This document shows, piece after piece, positions 56,559 to 64,000 of a DNA stretch of 64,000 nucleotides. The notes below the pieces were generated by a model that saw only the letters and a list, made by a program, of their open reading frames with translations, ran no database searches and was not told the DNA's origin. Location: positions 186,001-250,000 of the forward strand of contig CALSLP010000005.1 of assembly GCA_943787225.1 (NCBI GenBank), in the 5' to 3' direction. Source of the DNA: an uncultured Alphaproteobacteria bacterium. Lineage in GTDB: Bacteria > Pseudomonadota > Alphaproteobacteria > MPNO01 > UBA2964. Each line of letters starts with the position of its first letter. Positions within the stretch are counted from its first letter, which is position 1. The translations under genes were made by a program, and so were the position numbers.

Positions 56559-57049
56559 CCGTCGTTGGGCTTGTTGTCGCCTGTGACGGTGCCATGAAGT
56601 TCCGTGAGGGTCGCCGTGGAAAACGACAACAATGTCTTGCCGTCGGGGGTCCGCGCGCAGAACAGACGAACGAAATTTCCGCCGACGGATATTTGATATG
56701 AGGTCGTCTGCTGATTGTTTTCGGTAGTGATATAGCTGCCTAGTTCCAGTAGGCCTTCATATCGGTTGATCACCGCTCGCTGTGCAAAATTTGCGAATTT
56801 TTCACCAATCTGGATCGCTTTGGCGGGTAAGCCGAATAATTTGTAGAAACCCTGGTTGGCGGCTTCTATTTGGCGTTGCTCGTCGATGAGAAGGGCGGGG
56901 CAGGCCAGATTGTCGATGTAGTGATGTGGCTGAGCGATGGTGTTTGAGATCGTAGGATTCTGCCGCACGCCGTCCGGTGTCTCTGAAATTTTCAGTGACC
57001 GACGCCCTGGAAGTCGGCGCGTTCTGACGTTGAATTTTGACTTTGCCAT
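56555..57049 (-). CDS. PAS-like sensory protein of unknown function
   Basis: 164 residues from the ATG at 57049 (MAKSKFNVRTRRLPGRR); frame open to 57136. A basic N-terminus is followed by one PAS-like domain: HYIDNLACPALLIDEQRQIE, then AANQGFYKLFGLPAKAIQIG and later NFVRLFCARTPDGKTLLSFS. No output domain. Stand-alone PAS proteins often modulate a partner kinase, but none is adjacent. Convergent with the UbiD gene (4-base overlap). Confidence 0.65.
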   Translation of the reverse strand: MAKSKFNVRTRRLPGRRSLKISETPDGVRQNPTISNTIAQPHHYIDNLACPALLIDEQRQIEAANQGFYKLFGLPAKAIQIGEKFANFAQRAVINRYEGLLELGSYITTENNQQTTSYQISVGGNFVRLFCARTPDGKTLLSFSTATLTELHGTVTGDNKPNDG

Positions 57050-57175
57050 TTGTCGCGGTAACCCCGGTCGCGTGCTAATTTTCGCGTAACGATGTTCGTG
57101 TTTCCACGAGTTCGGCGCTATTCCGAGGCTATCCACTGGTTGTTAACGCTTCGTAAAGGTTAAAAAAATGGTCCC

Positions 57176-57691
57176 TTATGATGAATAGTTAACCAAGGCA
57201 TCAAACGGCACGTCGAGATGGTCGCGGCCTTTTAGGAAATCGAGTTCGATAATGCAGGCCGCAGCCTTAACATCTGCGTCGAGGCGGCGAAGGAGATTGA
57301 TCCCGGCGGTCATGGTGCCACCCGTCGCCAGAAGATCATCAACGATAACGACTTTTTGACCTGGTGCCGTGGCATCTGCCTGGATTTCGATGGTGTCTGT
57401 GCCGTATTCCAGCGCGTAGGTGTAGGCGATGGTTTCGCCGGGGAGTTTTTCCTTTTTGCGGATCATCGCGAAGCCGCAGCCAAGGGCATAGGCGACGGGT
57501 GCTGCGACTAAAAACCCGCGGGATTCAATGCCGAACAGCATATCCGGTTTATATTTACTAATCCGTTCCGCCATCTGGTCGACGGTCGCTTTCCAGGCAT
57601 CCTTATGCTGGAGCAGCGTGGAAATATCATAGTAAAGAATGCCCGGTTTCGGAAAATCGGGGATCGTTCGGATATGGTTCTTGATGTCCAT
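57176..57691 (-). CDS. apt: Adenine phosphoribosyltransferase
   Basis: 171-residue purine-salvage enzyme making AMP from adenine and PRPP. N-terminal [40 protein letters not shown] contains the base-binding ESRGF; the PRPP loop is [19 protein letters not shown]. Length is normal. A 9-bp inverted repeat lies about 60 bp upstream (57751-57778). Confidence 0.97.
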   Translation of the reverse strand: MDIKNHIRTIPDFPKPGILYYDISTLLQHKDAWKATVDQMAERISKYKPDMLFGIESRGFLVAAPVAYALGCGFAMIRKKEKLPGETIAYTYALEYGTDTIEIQADATAPGQKVVIVDDLLATGGTMTAGINLLRRLDADVKAAACIIELDFLKGRDHLDVPFDALVNYSS

Positions 57692-57750
57692 GATAACACT
57701 CTGAAGTTACGGCGGTCTGACTGAGCCGCATCCTAGCGATGCGCTGTTAG

Positions 57751-57778
57751 TGGCGCAAACGCATTGATATTTGCGCCA
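57751..57778. promoter_or_regulatory. Perfect 9-bp inverted repeat upstream of apt, candidate operator
   Basis: TGGCGCAAA and TTTGCGCCA, separated by 10 bases (57760-57769). Half-site centres are 19 bp apart, about two helical turns, as for many dimeric repressors. It sits in the 291-bp divergent gap between apt and the TAXI gene and is not followed by a T-run typical of terminators. Confidence 0.5.
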
Positions 57779-57982
57779 ATTTCCTTCGAAGCTAATTGAC
57801 TCCTCGGCGGTCGGGCAGGCATGGTTACAGCACTGGTTTATTGAAAAGGACTTCGATGTCGGCAAAAATGCCGCTGTCTGACAAGGTTTCGATATAATGG
57901 CCGGTTTGGTATCTGCTGTCAGGGAGGACAGACAGTTGGCAGCCAACGGCCTAAATCTAATTTTTATAGGGAGAGGTGACCC

Positions 57983-58972
57983 ATGAAACGTATTCTATTC
58001 TCAGCCTTGGCAGGTGTGCTGGCCATTGGTCTGACCGCAACGGCAGATGCCGCCAGCAAAAAGCGATTTATTTCGATTGGTACTGGCGGGCCGACCGGTG
58101 TTTATTTCCAGGTTGGTAATGCCGTTTGCCGTCTCGTTCACAAGGAAGCTGCGGAGGGCCGTAAAAAGGGCCGTAAACATGGTATCCGCTGTTCCGCTCC
58201 TTCCACCGGCGGTTCGAACTACAATATTGGTCAAATCAAGGAAGGTGAGCTTGATTTCGGCGTTGCCCAGTCTGATTGGCAGCATCACGCCTATAACGGG
58301 ACGAGCGCCTGGAAGGGCAAGCAGTTCAAAAAAGTCCGTGCGGTATTCTCCGTTCATCCTGAGCCCCTGCATATTATTGCTGGCGGGGAAACAGGCATCA
58401 CCGGATGGGATAGCCTGAAAGGCAAGCGCGTCAATATCGGCAATGCGGGTTCTGGCCAGCGTGGCACGATGGACTTCCTGATGGCGCGTGCTGGTTGGAA
58501 CAAGAGTGCGTTTAAGGCAGCAACTGAACTGACATCGACGGAGCAATCCAAAGCTTTGTGCGATGGCAAGATCGACGCCTTCATCTATACGGTTGGTGTG
58601 CCGAATGCTGGTGTGTCCGTTGCAACGGATGGCTGTGGCGCGAAGATCGTAAACTTCAATAACAAGCTGGCGAGTGGCCTTGTAAAGGAACGTCCTTACT
58701 ATGCTTGGGCGACCATTCCGAAGGGAACCTACAAAACCACGTCTGCTGACGTTACGACGTTTGGGGTTATGGCAACTTTTGTTACCAGTGCAGATGTTGA
58801 CGAAAAGACGGTTTATGAAGTGACCCGGGCTGTGATGGAAAATCTCGATGATTTCCGCAAATTGCATCCTGCCTTCCGGAACCTGGATCCCAAGCGCATG
58901 ATCAGTGATGGTCTGTCGGCACCGCTACATAAGGGTGCGTTGAAATACTACAAGGAAAAAGGCTGGAAGTAA
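57983..58972 (+). CDS. TAXI-family TRAP transporter substrate-binding protein
   Basis: 329 residues with a signal peptide (ILFSALAGVLAIGLTATADA). The TAXI signature is FISIGTGGPTGVYFQVGNAV; also present are ITGWDSLKGKRVNIGNAGSG and the C-terminal helices FRKLHPAFRNLDPKRMISDG. Binds a periplasmic ligand (TAXI proteins are linked to glutamate-type and other carboxylates, but specificity is open) and hands it to the fused permease encoded next. The gene has GGGAGAGG upstream of its ATG. Confidence 0.95.
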   Translation: MKRILFSALAGVLAIGLTATADAASKKRFISIGTGGPTGVYFQVGNAVCRLVHKEAAEGRKKGRKHGIRCSAPSTGGSNYNIGQIKEGELDFGVAQSDWQHHAYNGTSAWKGKQFKKVRAVFSVHPEPLHIIAGGETGITGWDSLKGKRVNIGNAGSGQRGTMDFLMARAGWNKSAFKAATELTSTEQSKALCDGKIDAFIYTVGVPNAGVSVATDGCGAKIVNFNNKLASGLVKERPYYAWATIPKGTYKTTSADVTTFGVMATFVTSADVDEKTVYEVTRAVMENLDDFRKLHPAFRNLDPKRMISDGLSAPLHKGALKYYKEKGWK

Positions 58973-58989
58973 TTTTAGCTGAGTGAGTT

Positions 58990-59023
58990 AAAACGGCGGG
59001 CGCAAAAGAGCGTCCGCCGTTTT
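58990..59023 (+). terminator. Stem-loop terminator/attenuator between binding protein and permease
   Basis: AAAACGGCGGGCGC, loop AAAAGA, GCGTCCGCCGTTTT: 14-bp stem with one G-T pair, followed by GCGTTTT. It lies 18 bases after the TAXI stop and just before the permease start, so it would reduce transcription into the permease and allow excess binding protein. Confidence 0.85.
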
Positions 59024-59046
59024 GCGTTTTGGGCGGGGGACTGAAC

Positions 59047-61428
59047 ATGGCCGACGTGATGGGAAATACCGCAGCTGACGAGACTGCGAATGCAGAAGAG
59101 CTGCTGGAACGGTTTGAGAGTTCGGGTCGTGATGCCGGGCCCGCTGGCGTCAAATTGATTGTAGCCCTTACTTTGACGTGGGCGCTGTTTCAGCTCTGGA
59201 TCGCTTCTCCATTCCCGTTCCTGATCAACTTCGGGATTGTTGTGGATGTTCCGGCGCGATCGGCACATCTCGCTTTTGCGCTTCTGCTTTGCTTCATTGT
59301 CTTTCCTGCTACTAAGCATATTACGAAGCCCGGAATACCAATACGCGATCTTTTCCTGGGGTTAGCGGCCTCATTATGCGCGCTTTACCCGCTGTTTGCC
59401 CAGGAGGGTATTACCAAGCGGGTTGGCGTTCTCCTAAAGATCGACCTTTGGGGAATGCAGGTGCCGATCGAAGCGATCATTGGCGGGTTAGGTATTCTGT
59501 TTTTGTTAGAGGCGACCCGTCGCGCCATTGGATTGCCGCTTGTCATAATCTGCGCAATCTTTCTGGTGTTTTCGGTCTTCGGCCAATCGATGCCAGATAT
59601 CATTTCTCATAAAGGCGTCTCTCTTGATCGTTTGATTGGCTACCAATGGCTGACTGGCGAGGCGATCTTTGGCATTCCAATCGATGTTTCCGTAAGCTTC
59701 GTCTTTTTGTTTGTCCTGTTTGGCGCGCTTCTCGAGAAAGCCGGGGCGGGCAAGTACTTCCTTGATCTGGCATTCGCAATGGTAGGCCGGTATCGCGGTG
59801 GCCCGGCGAAAGCGGCGATCCTGGCGTCAGGGATGAATGGCGCGATTTCCGGGTCCTCGATTGCCAATGTTGTCACTACGGGGACCTTCACCATACCGGT
59901 CATGAAGAAGATTGGTATTCCTGCCGTTAAGGCGGGCGCCATTGAAGTCGCGGCCTCGACCAACGGCCAGATCATGCCGCCGATCATGGGGGCTGCCGCC
60001 TTCATTATGGCGGAGACCATCGGCATCCCGTATTTCGATGTCGTTACGGCGGCCTTCATTCCAGCTGTTATCAGCTATATGGCGCTGCTCTATATTTCAC
60101 ATCTCGAAGCGGAGAAGCTTGGCCTTAAAGGCATGGACCCCGCTGATCTTCCAATTCTCTGGACGACTTTCAAACAAGGGCTCCATTTTCTCGCGCCAAT
60201 CATTGTTCTGGTCTATCTGTTGATGGTGGCCCGTTGGACAGCCGGCAGTTCGGTGTTCTATTCGGTGGCGGTGATGATGGTGATCATCATTGGCCAGCGC
60301 GTGATCCAAGGGCGGTCGCAGGGTATCCGACTGCTTCAAGGTCTCTGCAACGGGATCGGGGATATTCGCGATGGTCTCGTCGCTGGCGCGCGCAACATGA
60401 TTGGTATCGCTGTTGCAGTCGCGTCCGCGGGCATCATTGTCGGCTCGGTTTCGTCGACCGGGCTGAACAACGCGATGGTTGGTGTCGTGGAAGCGCTTTC
60501 CGGGGGCAATGTGTATCTGTTGCTGGTGCTGACAGCTGTGCTCTGTATCGTTCTTGGCATGGGGTTGCCGACAACAGCGAATTACCTCGTTGTGGCGTCC
60601 CTGCTTGCTGGTGTTCTGGTCGAACTCGGCAATGCTGCTGGTCTGGTCCTGCCGTTGATCGCAGTGCATCTATTTGTGTTCTATTTCGGCTTGCTGGCGG
60701 ATTCGACGCCACCGGTGTGTCTGGCGGCCTTTGCAGCATCGGCGATTTCGCGCGCCGACCCCATGAAGACCGGTGTGCAGTCTTTTCTCTATGATATTCG
60801 GACGGCGGTTCTGCCTTTCGTCTTTATTTTCAATACGGAATTACTCCTGATCGGTGTCACCAGTTTTTGGCATGGACTGACGGTGTTCTGCGTATCTCTC
60901 CTTGCCATTTTGTGTTTTAGCGCGGTGACCCAGCAATGGATGTTTGTCCGCCTGAAATGGTTTGAGTCGATTTTGTTGATTGTCGCTATGGTTGGGCTCT
61001 TCCGACCAGACTTCCTTCTCGACCGGGTATATCCGGCTTTCGCAACGGCGGATATCACACGGGCCATCAAAGGCGATCTCGTCATTGAGAAGGGGCTCGC
61101 CTTCCGGCTTCATATTGTGCGGGAAACAAATTATGGCGACCGTTTCAAACTGTTCCGTCTGTCGGCGTCAGAGAAACCAGGTCTGGCACCCTACGGTATC
61201 GAGCTGGGCAAGATAGAGGATGGACGCTATCCGGTGACCAATGTGGCGTTTAACAGTGTCGCAGCTAAAGCCGGGATCAGGCCATACGAAGACTATGTGA
61301 CCGATATCGATGTCGAACAGCTGGGCCGGCCTGCGAAAGAATGGATCTATCCTTTGGCTTTGATGGTGCTCGGGTTGGCAGTTCTGACGCAACTACTTCG
61401 GCGGCGTGCCAATTCAGTCAGCGCATGA
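59047..61428 (+). CDS. TRAP transporter fused permease (DctQM) with C-terminal DUF3394-like domain
   Basis: 793 residues from the ATG at 59047 with GGGGGA upstream. DctQ-like and DctM-like membrane parts are fused, with about 16-18 hydrophobic helices; typical DctM segments are SGMNGAISGSSIANVVTTGT, ASTNGQIMPPIMGAAAFIMA and VLGMGLPTTANYLVVASLLA. The soluble C-terminal domain (about residues 670-765) contains VAFNSVAAKAGIRPYEDYVT, a PDZ-like turn, as in DUF3394. A last helix closes the protein. Partner of the TAXI protein for sodium-driven solute uptake. Ends in an ATGA overlap with the next gene. Confidence 0.94.
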   Translation: MADVMGNTAADETANAEELLERFESSGRDAGPAGVKLIVALTLTWALFQLWIASPFPFLINFGIVVDVPARSAHLAFALLLCFIVFPATKHITKPGIPIRDLFLGLAASLCALYPLFAQEGITKRVGVLLKIDLWGMQVPIEAIIGGLGILFLLEATRRAIGLPLVIICAIFLVFSVFGQSMPDIISHKGVSLDRLIGYQWLTGEAIFGIPIDVSVSFVFLFVLFGALLEKAGAGKYFLDLAFAMVGRYRGGPAKAAILASGMNGAISGSSIANVVTTGTFTIPVMKKIGIPAVKAGAIEVAASTNGQIMPPIMGAAAFIMAETIGIPYFDVVTAAFIPAVISYMALLYISHLEAEKLGLKGMDPADLPILWTTFKQGLHFLAPIIVLVYLLMVARWTAGSSVFYSVAVMMVIIIGQRVIQGRSQGIRLLQGLCNGIGDIRDGLVAGARNMIGIAVAVASAGIIVGSVSSTGLNNAMVGVVEALSGGNVYLLLVLTAVLCIVLGMGLPTTANYLVVASLLAGVLVELGNAAGLVLPLIAVHLFVFYFGLLADSTPPVCLAAFAASAISRADPMKTGVQSFLYDIRTAVLPFVFIFNTELLLIGVTSFWHGLTVFCVSLLAILCFSAVTQQWMFVRLKWFESILLIVAMVGLFRPDFLLDRVYPAFATADITRAIKGDLVIEKGLAFRLHIVRETNYGDRFKLFRLSASEKPGLAPYGIELGKIEDGRYPVTNVAFNSVAAKAGIRPYEDYVTDIDVEQLGRPAKEWIYPLALMVLGLAVLTQLLRRRANSVSA

Positions 61429-62300
61429 TCTGCTCTATGCGTGTTCTCGCTCTGACATGTATGCTTGTGATGTGGGTAATTTTCCCCGCGCGCGCAGGGG
61501 ACGCTCCGTCCTTTGTGGCACCTGAGACCGTTACGATACCGGCGGGGTCGTTTCTCCGGGGTTCTGATCGGGCAGAACGGGAAGCGGCCTACCGATTAGA
61601 TGAACGCGCCTATGGTCACAGTACGACCCGACAGCGGAAGTGGTATGAGGACGAGAGACAGCGTCGCGAAACGACTAAGTCCTACAGCATTACCCGGACG
61701 GTGATTACCAACCGTGATTATGCGGTTTTTATCCAGGAAACGGGGCATCGGTTTCCAGATGTCGATGCCAAGACCTGGAAGACATATGGTCTTATCCATC
61801 CTTACCCGCGAACGCGTCGTCATGCCTGGGTTTCGGGCCAATACCCCAAAGGGCGCGGGGACCACCCTGTCGTTCTTTTGAGTCACAGTGATGTGCTGGC
61901 CTATGCTTCCTGGCTTAGCCGGAAAACCGGTGCGACGTGGCGGCTGCCAACAGAAAACGAATGGGAGAAGGCGGTTCGGGGAACCGATGGTCGTCGCTTT
62001 CCGTGGGGAAACAAGTTCGATCCCTCGCGTCTCAATAGTCATGACAAGGGGCCATTTGATACACAGGCCGTAGGCCGATATCCAACGGGTGCTGGTCCCT
62101 TCGGCATGCTTGACGGCGCAGGGCAGGTGTTTGAATGGACAGCGAGTCGGGCAGGCAAAGGGTGCTATATCGTCAAAGGCGGTTCCTGGGACGACAAAGG
62201 ATGTGGCATTTGTCGACCTGCGGCACGGCACGGGCGGCCAGCCTATCTTAAACACATCCTGATTGGCTTCCGTTTGGTTCGGGAAAAGCGATCACGGTGA
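61425..62300 (+). CDS. Exported formylglycine-generating-enzyme-family protein
   Basis: 291 residues from the ATG at 61425, overlapping the permease stop (ATGA). The signal peptide MRVLALTCMLVMWVIFPARA is followed by an FGE/SUMF1 domain: VTIPAGSFLRGSDRAE, GATWRLPTENEWEKAVRG, RFPWGNKFD, GAGQVFEWTASRAGKG and VKGGSWDDKGCGICRPAARH. Two Cys in the last segment sit near where FGE has its catalytic pair, but spacing differs from C-x4-C, so oxidase activity is uncertain. No sulfatase is nearby. Coupling to a TRAP permease is unusual. Confidence 0.87.
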   Translation: MICSMRVLALTCMLVMWVIFPARAGDAPSFVAPETVTIPAGSFLRGSDRAEREAAYRLDERAYGHSTTRQRKWYEDERQRRETTKSYSITRTVITNRDYAVFIQETGHRFPDVDAKTWKTYGLIHPYPRTRRHAWVSGQYPKGRGDHPVVLLSHSDVLAYASWLSRKTGATWRLPTENEWEKAVRGTDGRRFPWGNKFDPSRLNSHDKGPFDTQAVGRYPTGAGPFGMLDGAGQVFEWTASRAGKGCYIVKGGSWDDKGCGICRPAARHGRPAYLKHILIGFRLVREKRSR

Positions 62301-62393
62301 ATTTATCTCGAGCCCCTGCAAATCTGCCGTTGGAATACCTATTATTGAAGGGCCTCACGCCTTCGGTGAGGGCCGTCTCTGGAGATGCCGTAA

Positions 62394-63152
62394 ATGGCTG
62401 ATAGTTTGATACCGCATGATTTTCCACCACCGCGCCCGGTTGATTTTACTAAAATTCCGCGTGAGCGATTGGAGACGATGTACGAGGCCGGGTTGGAGGT
62501 CGTCGAATGCCACCGCGTCCTGGCCAAGACCAGCGATAATATCGTTGGCGAGTTAATCAGTGGGCATGATCAATTTTACGAGTGGGATCATTATCCGACA
62601 GGAGATGTGTTTGATCATGAAACGCATTCGCAGTTTTACTATCACGCGCATCCCCAGGAATTGCGCGGTGGCGAACATGGGCATTTCCACACTTTCCTGC
62701 GGCCCAAGGGCATGCCCAGGGGTGTAAAACCGGCTTTGGTAGCGGATTTAAAAACCCCGAAAGAAGATGATGAAGCTCTAAGTCATCTGATCGCGATCTC
62801 GATGGACAAGTTTGGTCTCCCGATCCGGATGTTTACGACGAATCGCTGGGTCACCGGTGAATATTGGTATGAGGCGGAAGACGTCCGCAAAATGATCGAT
62901 CATTTTTTGATCGATCTCGCACAACCCTCATGGGCGGTGAATCGTTGGGTCAGTGCGCTTGTCCGGCTATTCAGGCCGCAGATTGTTTCACTGATTGATG
63001 CGCGTGATATTGCAATTGCGCATTGGGAGAAGGAGCACCCAGACGTCAATGTCTTCGACGATGAAGATCTTGAGGTAACGTCAGCGATTGAGATTAATAT
63101 CGATGAGCAGATCGCTGCAGTCACCGAGGCGTTGGAGAACGCCCCGGTTTAA
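62394..63152 (+). CDS. Conserved protein of unknown function (DUF6969-like)
   Basis: 252-residue soluble protein without signal peptide. Notable segments: ERLETMYEAGLEVVECHRVL, EWDHYPTGDVFDHETHSQFY, YHAHPQELRGGEHGHFHTFL (four His in a row of short spacing, a possible metal site) and TTNRWVTGEYWYEAEDVRKM. I recall similar proteins in Rhodospirillales annotated only as a domain of unknown function; the DUF number is from memory. Fourth in the TAXI-TRAP-FGE series on this strand, 94 bases after the FGE-like gene. Confidence 0.75.
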   Translation: MADSLIPHDFPPPRPVDFTKIPRERLETMYEAGLEVVECHRVLAKTSDNIVGELISGHDQFYEWDHYPTGDVFDHETHSQFYYHAHPQELRGGEHGHFHTFLRPKGMPRGVKPALVADLKTPKEDDEALSHLIAISMDKFGLPIRMFTTNRWVTGEYWYEAEDVRKMIDHFLIDLAQPSWAVNRWVSALVRLFRPQIVSLIDARDIAIAHWEKEHPDVNVFDDEDLEVTSAIEINIDEQIAAVTEALENAPV

Positions 63153-63165
63153 CGACGTCAGGCGA

Positions 63166-63573
63166 TTATTTTGTTGCCTTCTTCAGATAGGCGATCAGAT
63201 TGTCGAGCTTTTTTTCATTCTTGAGGCCGGGAAAAGGCATCCGGTTGCCGGGAACGAATTTCTTCGGTGCCGCAATATATTTTTTCAGCGTTTCCGCAGT
63301 CCACACCAGAGGTTTCTCGCCTTTACCGGCTTTCTTCATCGCGCTGGAGTAAGGAAAGAGCTTATCGTTTTTCTTCTTCCAGCTCCCCGCTGTTCGGCCA
63401 AAGATGCCGTTTAGCGATGGTCCGATTTTGCTGACACCGGCGGCTACGGAATGACAGGCGCGGCAGGAATTGAAAACACGTTTGCCTTTCGCTTCATCGG
63501 CGGCAGCGGCGACTGATCCCGCGGCGATGGTAACACTAAGGGCGGTAAGGGCGGCGGCGGCGATATACTTCAT
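63166..63573 (-). CDS. Class I cytochrome c
   Basis: 135 residues from the ATG at 63573, which has AGGAG upstream and starts a signal peptide (MKYIAAAALTALSVTIAAGS); the frame continues to 63675. Haem site FNSCRACHSVAAG (CxxCH), and the axial Met is in PGNRMPFPGLKNEKKLDNLI. Small lysine-rich periplasmic electron carrier like cytochrome c2/c550. Convergent with the DUF6969-like gene. Confidence 0.94.
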   Translation of the reverse strand: MKYIAAAALTALSVTIAAGSVAAAADEAKGKRVFNSCRACHSVAAGVSKIGPSLNGIFGRTAGSWKKKNDKLFPYSSAMKKAGKGEKPLVWTAETLKKYIAAPKKFVPGNRMPFPGLKNEKKLDNLIAYLKKATK

Positions 63574-63755
63574 AATTGGCTCCTGCGCTTCTTTCGTTTG
63601 GAAAACAAATTTTTCGATGAACTGCTGGACATATAATCGATCTAAATTTTCCGTCAATGACGTAGCGATCAACATTTCGGGACAGGTATGTCATTTGCAC
63701 CTTAATCAGACGTTAACCGATAGTCGGCAAACTCTTTTGCTACCACCGGCCCCGT

Positions 63756-64000
63756 ATGGCTCAGGAGCTTATCGAACCGGATTCATTCTTGACTCTGAAA
63801 GTGGCGAAAATGAGACAAATGCTAACGCAAACCGATGTACGTCGATTGCTTGAGGAGCCGTCAGCGGCAAATCGGGCAGATGCAGCGCTCAAGGTCGCCA
63901 GTGCGTATAGCGCTGAAGAGCTGAGCGACGACGAGCGAGATATTGCCGAAGACATCATTCGGGTCATGACCCGGGATGCTGAGGTTCGGGTGCGCGCGGC
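63756..64000 (+). CDS. DUF2336-family protein, N-terminal part (runs off window)
   Basis: Open frame from the ATG at 63756 to the window end. From MLTQTDVRRLLEEPSAANRA through LSDDERDIAEDIIRVMTRDA it matches the N-terminus of alphaproteobacterial DUF2336 (PF10098) proteins, helical-repeat proteins of unknown function. ATGs at 63810 and 63819 are alternative starts closer to the family N-terminus. Confidence 0.75.
   Translation, partial: MAQELIEPDSFLTLKVAKMRQMLTQTDVRRLLEEPSAANRADAALKVASAYSAEELSDDERDIAEDIIRVMTRDAEVRVRA

Overview
The window looks like chromosomal DNA of a free-living, probably marine alphaproteobacterium of the broad Rhodospirillales type. Four things point there: the split F0 operon atpI-B-E-F'-F; a CcrM-type GANTC methyltransferase; the blocks ispH-thrB-rnhA, smc-dsbA-DUF721-mutY and udg/etfD-TPR-ispE; and many periplasmic-binding-protein transporters (TTT, TAXI-TRAP, an OpuC-like ABC system). 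This placement is inference from gene content. No rRNA, phage, IS element or CRISPR array was seen; one tRNA gene (Gln, TTG) is present.

Layout. 1-5.9 kb: truncated quinone oxidoreductase, a lipoprotein, ICMT-like methyltransferase, rnhA, thrB (with a frameshift), ispH, a CDGSH protein and small exported proteins. 5.9-8.4 kb: F0 sector of ATP synthase, with the b' gene frameshifted. 8.5-16.4 kb: smc, dsbA-like, DUF721, mutY, ccrM, rnhB. 16.4-29.8 kb: CPA2 antiporter, radical SAM protein, glycosyltransferases, moaB, lytic transglycosylase, bactofilin, M23 peptidase, UDG, etfD, TPR lipoprotein, ispE. 29.8-32.8 kb: an unusual cluster of proteins sharing an N-terminal ribbon-helix-helix-like 'WSVKGV' module, one linked to a membrane anchor, SEL1 repeats and a peptidoglycan-binding domain. 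33-35 kb: tRNA-Gln and an uncharacterised exported Cys-rich protein interrupted by one in-frame TAA. 35-45.5 kb: tusA-like gene, OpuC-like ABC transporter, three related MFS carriers, pyrB, hydrolase, TTT binding protein, RidA and VOC proteins. 45.4-49.1 kb: two divergent, damaged signalling genes, a PAS histidine kinase and a methyl-accepting chemotaxis protein. 49.2-64 kb: a soluble reductive-dehalogenase-like protein, glycosyltransferase, TerB-like protein, GMC oxidoreductase, UbiD-family decarboxylase, apt, a TAXI-TRAP transporter with a formylglycine-generating-enzyme-like protein, cytochrome c and the start of a DUF2336 protein.

The most striking feature is the number of gene-breaking lesions: single-base frameshifts in thrB and atpF', in-frame TAA codons in a histidine kinase and in a 666-codon exported protein, an in-frame loss of the kinase N-box region, a loss of the MCP sensor domain with frame change, and a probable frameshift between the WSVKGV module and its SEL1 part. 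Because thrB and atpF' are normally essential, sequencing or assembly error is the first explanation to test. The MCP and kinase deletions could be real gene decay. The best candidates for new biology are the WSVKGV-module cluster, the seven GANTC sites packed in front of ccrM, the 20-bp-phased repeats between the signalling genes, and the duplicated-domain RdhA-like protein.
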